64,000 nucleotides of DNA from Bacillus sp. FJAT-50079 (GTDB lineage Bacteria; Bacillota; Bacilli; Bacillales; Bacillaceae_C). The notes under the pieces are model-generated. The model did no database searches, was not told where the DNA came from, and saw only the letters and a program-made list of their open reading frames with translations. The DNA is taken from NCBI RefSeq assembly GCF_018343515.1, contig NZ_JAGYPD010000007.1:186001-250000 (forward strand). The letters run 5' to 3'. The first letter of the stretch is position 1; each line of letters opens with the position of its first letter. Shown piece after piece: positions 62,341 through 64,000 of this stretch. A program made the translations under genes and the position numbers.

Positions 62341-62649
62341 TTGGAGAAATCGATTTGTCCAAGATTTGAAATGGCTATGGGTTTATTGAGCCAAAGATGG
62401 ACAGGTTTAATTATTTACCAGTTATTATCTGGTCCGCAGCGTTTTTGCAGTATTGAATCATCCATCGGTATTAGCGGCAGAGTTTTATCAACGAGGTTAA
62501 AGGATTTAGAGAATGAGGGAATTGTTAAGAGGGATGTTTTTCCAGAGACGCCAGTTCGAATTGAATACTCCTTAACTGATAAAGGAAAATCGCTAAGACC
62601 ACTTATGCATGAAATGGAAAAATGGTCACAAGATTGGTTAGAAGCATAA
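62341..62649 (+). CDS. HxlR-family redox-type regulator (YodB/CatR-like)
   Basis: 102 residues, winged helix: CPRFEMAMGLLSQRWTGLIIYQLLSGPQRFCSIES, RVLSTRLKDLENEGIVKRDVFPETPVRIEYSLTDKG. The N-terminal Cys in SICPRFE matches the quinone-sensing cysteine of YodB/CatR; another Cys lies in RFCSIE. AAGGAG at 62326-62331 abuts ATG 62332 but fits TTG 62341. Divergent from the detoxification operon and likely its repressor, released when the cysteine is oxidised or alkylated. Confidence 0.86.
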   Translation: MEKSICPRFEMAMGLLSQRWTGLIIYQLLSGPQRFCSIESSIGISGRVLSTRLKDLENEGIVKRDVFPETPVRIEYSLTDKGKSLRPLMHEMEKWSQDWLEA

Positions 62650-63017
62650 TAGGTCATGCCTAAGCCGAGATATTTTGATATTTATAGACTTTCCTCACGC
62701 TCATCCCACTTTTTCAAAAGTGAAATGAGCGTTGGGGATTAGATACATATGTTCAGGTACAATAGGAACAAAAAAGCCATCGTCAACTAAAATGGACGAT
62801 GACTTTTGGGTTTAATGATCATTGTTCGAGTTCTTTGCGAATCTTTAGGCGGTAGCCTTCACTACCTATACTGAAGGATAAAAAGTTCAAACTTTTCAAC
62901 AGTCTGGCTACGCATTGTTCCTGCTGGAAAATTAGAAATTGCTGGCTTTTTCACCTTCCGCAGAAACAGGCAAAAAATTAGGGCTGTGGCATTGCCACAG
63001 TCCCCATTTTACTTGTG
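62650..63017. other. Gap between HxlR gene and leuA
   Basis: Contains a terminator-like hairpin CATCGTC/GACGATG near 62778-62803 with T-rich end, and the leuA terminator at about 62975-63010 (CTGTGGC/GCCACAG; T-rich on the minus strand). Otherwise nothing recognised. Confidence 0.55.
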
Positions 63018-64000
63018 TCACCTGTTTATAGTCATCTCTTCTACCGATACTTTTCTCAACTTCGCTGACACTATGCTATTGATGGCATTCATATAGGCTA
63101 AGGCGCTGGCTTTTAATATATCGGTGTCCGCTGCTTTCGCGATATATTTTTCACCATCATGTTCGATTAGGATTTTCACTTTACCAAGTGCGTCCTTCCC
63201 TCTTGAAACACTGCTAATATCATATTCCACCAATTTGACTTTGATCGTTGTAATCTCTGCAATCGCTGAATACAGGGCATCAATCGGTCCTGAACCGACA
63301 GCGCTTGACTTGAATACTTCGCCTCCCTTACGGATCTTGACACTTGCGCTTGGGAAGCTCGAGTTGCTGATAACTTGCAGATCTTCAAATTCAAAAAAAT
63401 GGTCGCTGTAATTTGTCGTATTCGTTTTGTCGTGCTTTTCATAATAATTTTCAACAATCACATATAGATCATGATCATATACTTCTTTTTTCGCATCTGC
63501 CAATGCTAGGAATCCTTCAAAAATCCCTTCAAAGTCCTCCGCGTCCAGTTGAGAGAACCCTAGTTTTTCAAGTGCATTTTTTACGGCATGCCGACCAGAA
63601 CGTGCAGTCAGGACGAGCTCCATATCATCAAGTCCTACTTCTTCAGGATGCACAATTTCATAAGCATCCCGTGATTTCAGCAGACCATCTTGGTGAATAC
63701 CTGATGAATGGGCAAACGCATTATCTCCCGTAATGGCTTTATTCACCTGTACGTCAAGTCCCATAAAACTGGAAACTAGGCGGGAAGTGTTCATGATCTC
63801 CTTTGTGTTAATGCGTGTGTCTACATTATAAATGGCACTCCGGGTCTTTAACGCCATGACCACTTCTTCCAATGCTGCGTTGCCCGCACGCTCCCCAATA
63901 CCGTTGATCGTGCACTCCACTTTATCAGCACCATTTTTGACAGCTGCTAATGTGTTGGCAGTTGCCATGCCTAAATCATTATGGCAATGAACACTTAATA
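63018..64000 (-). CDS. leuA: 2-isopropylmalate synthase, C-terminal part (runs off the window)
   Basis: First step of leucine synthesis, condensing acetyl-CoA with 2-oxoisovalerate. The frame continues past the window end; the last bases encode [17 protein letters not shown], with the metal-binding HCHND motif. Also seen: [14 protein letters not shown], the central [11 protein letters not shown], and the C-terminal leucine-binding regulatory domain ([46 protein letters not shown]). About 327 of the usual 510 residues are visible. The rest of the ilv-leu operon would lie outside the window. Confidence 0.93.
   Translation of the reverse strand, partial: LSVHCHNDLGMATANTLAAVKNGADKVECTINGIGERAGNAALEEVVMALKTRSAIYNVDTRINTKEIMNTSRLVSSFMGLDVQVNKAITGDNAFAHSSGIHQDGLLKSRDAYEIVHPEEVGLDDMELVLTARSGRHAVKNALEKLGFSQLDAEDFEGIFEGFLALADAKKEVYDHDLYVIVENYYEKHDKTNTTNYSDHFFEFEDLQVISNSSFPSASVKIRKGGEVFKSSAVGSGPIDALYSAIAEITTIKVKLVEYDISSVSRGKDALGKVKILIEHDGEKYIAKAADTDILKASALAYMNAINSIVSAKLRKVSVEEMTINR

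Noticed and set aside
1-64000. tRNA, rRNA, CRISPR, transposase or prophage genes
   Set aside because: Looked for on both strands; no convincing sign of any was found.

Overview
The window reads as chromosomal DNA of a low-GC Bacillaceae bacterium. AAGGAGG-type ribosome sites precede most genes, sigma-A promoters and CcpA (cre-like) sites are visible, and many genes belong to families typical of Bacillus relatives (DUF3219, DUF6376, HtrA, YodB/CatR-type HxlR regulator, PerR-type box, yybP-ykoY riboswitch). The species cannot be fixed from the sequence. No rRNA, tRNA, CRISPR array, phage or intact insertion sequence was seen. The first and last genes are cut by the window edges.

Region 1 (1-11.5 kb) is the most unusual part. 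Two L-pentulose-phosphate epimerase genes (UlaE- and UlaF-like) are followed by two ascorbate-family PTS modules. Each module is IIC-IIB followed by a sulfatase, and there are two IIA genes, a formylglycine-generating enzyme that would activate both sulfatases, and a DeoR regulator. Neither sulfatase has a signal peptide, so the cluster looks like a route in which a sulfated sugar or sugar acid is imported and phosphorylated by the PTS, then desulfated inside the cell. cre-like sites and TGATCGT elements suggest control by CcpA and the DeoR protein.

Region 2 (11.7-17.4 kb) holds three Gfo/Idh/MocA oxidoreductases, an AP-endonuclease-2-type TIM-barrel isomerase and an AraC regulator, with no transporter, followed by a VanZ remnant. 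Region 3 (17.8-29 kb) has a MATE exporter, an acetyltransferase, a DeoR regulator with kduD-kduI, an ECF sigma/anti-sigma pair, a LacI regulator facing uxaC (glucuronate isomerase) across two palindromic operators, and aspA. Region 4 (29-43 kb) is envelope related. It contains a DUF2207 membrane protein and a Mn2+-type (yybP-ykoY) riboswitch ahead of an unexpected kinase-like gene plus lipoprotein. It also contains HtrA with an OmpR-type two-component system, and a PrsA-like foldase whose promoter carries the same 21-bp motif at the same spacing as the htrA promoter. A secreted protein made of six exact-length 28-residue repeats follows.

Region 5 (42.7-48.3 kb) is a histidine-utilisation operon hutU-hutI-hutG with a neighbouring AraC-type regulator that has a degenerate receiver domain, and a perfect inverted repeat in the hutU promoter region. 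Region 6 (48.3-58.7 kb) contains a DUF421 protein, RlmA-like methyltransferase, DUF4349 lipoprotein, membrane serine protease, ahpC-ahpF with a PerR-like box, a cysteine-poor HesB-like protein, a DMT exporter, DUF3219 and an RclA-like flavoprotein. Region 7 (59-62.6 kb) is an electrophile/quinone-type detoxification operon (VOC dioxygenase, luciferase-like monooxygenase, FMN reductase, DoxX) divergent from an HxlR regulator, with two TACT-N7-AGTA-type operators over the operon promoter. The window ends inside leuA.
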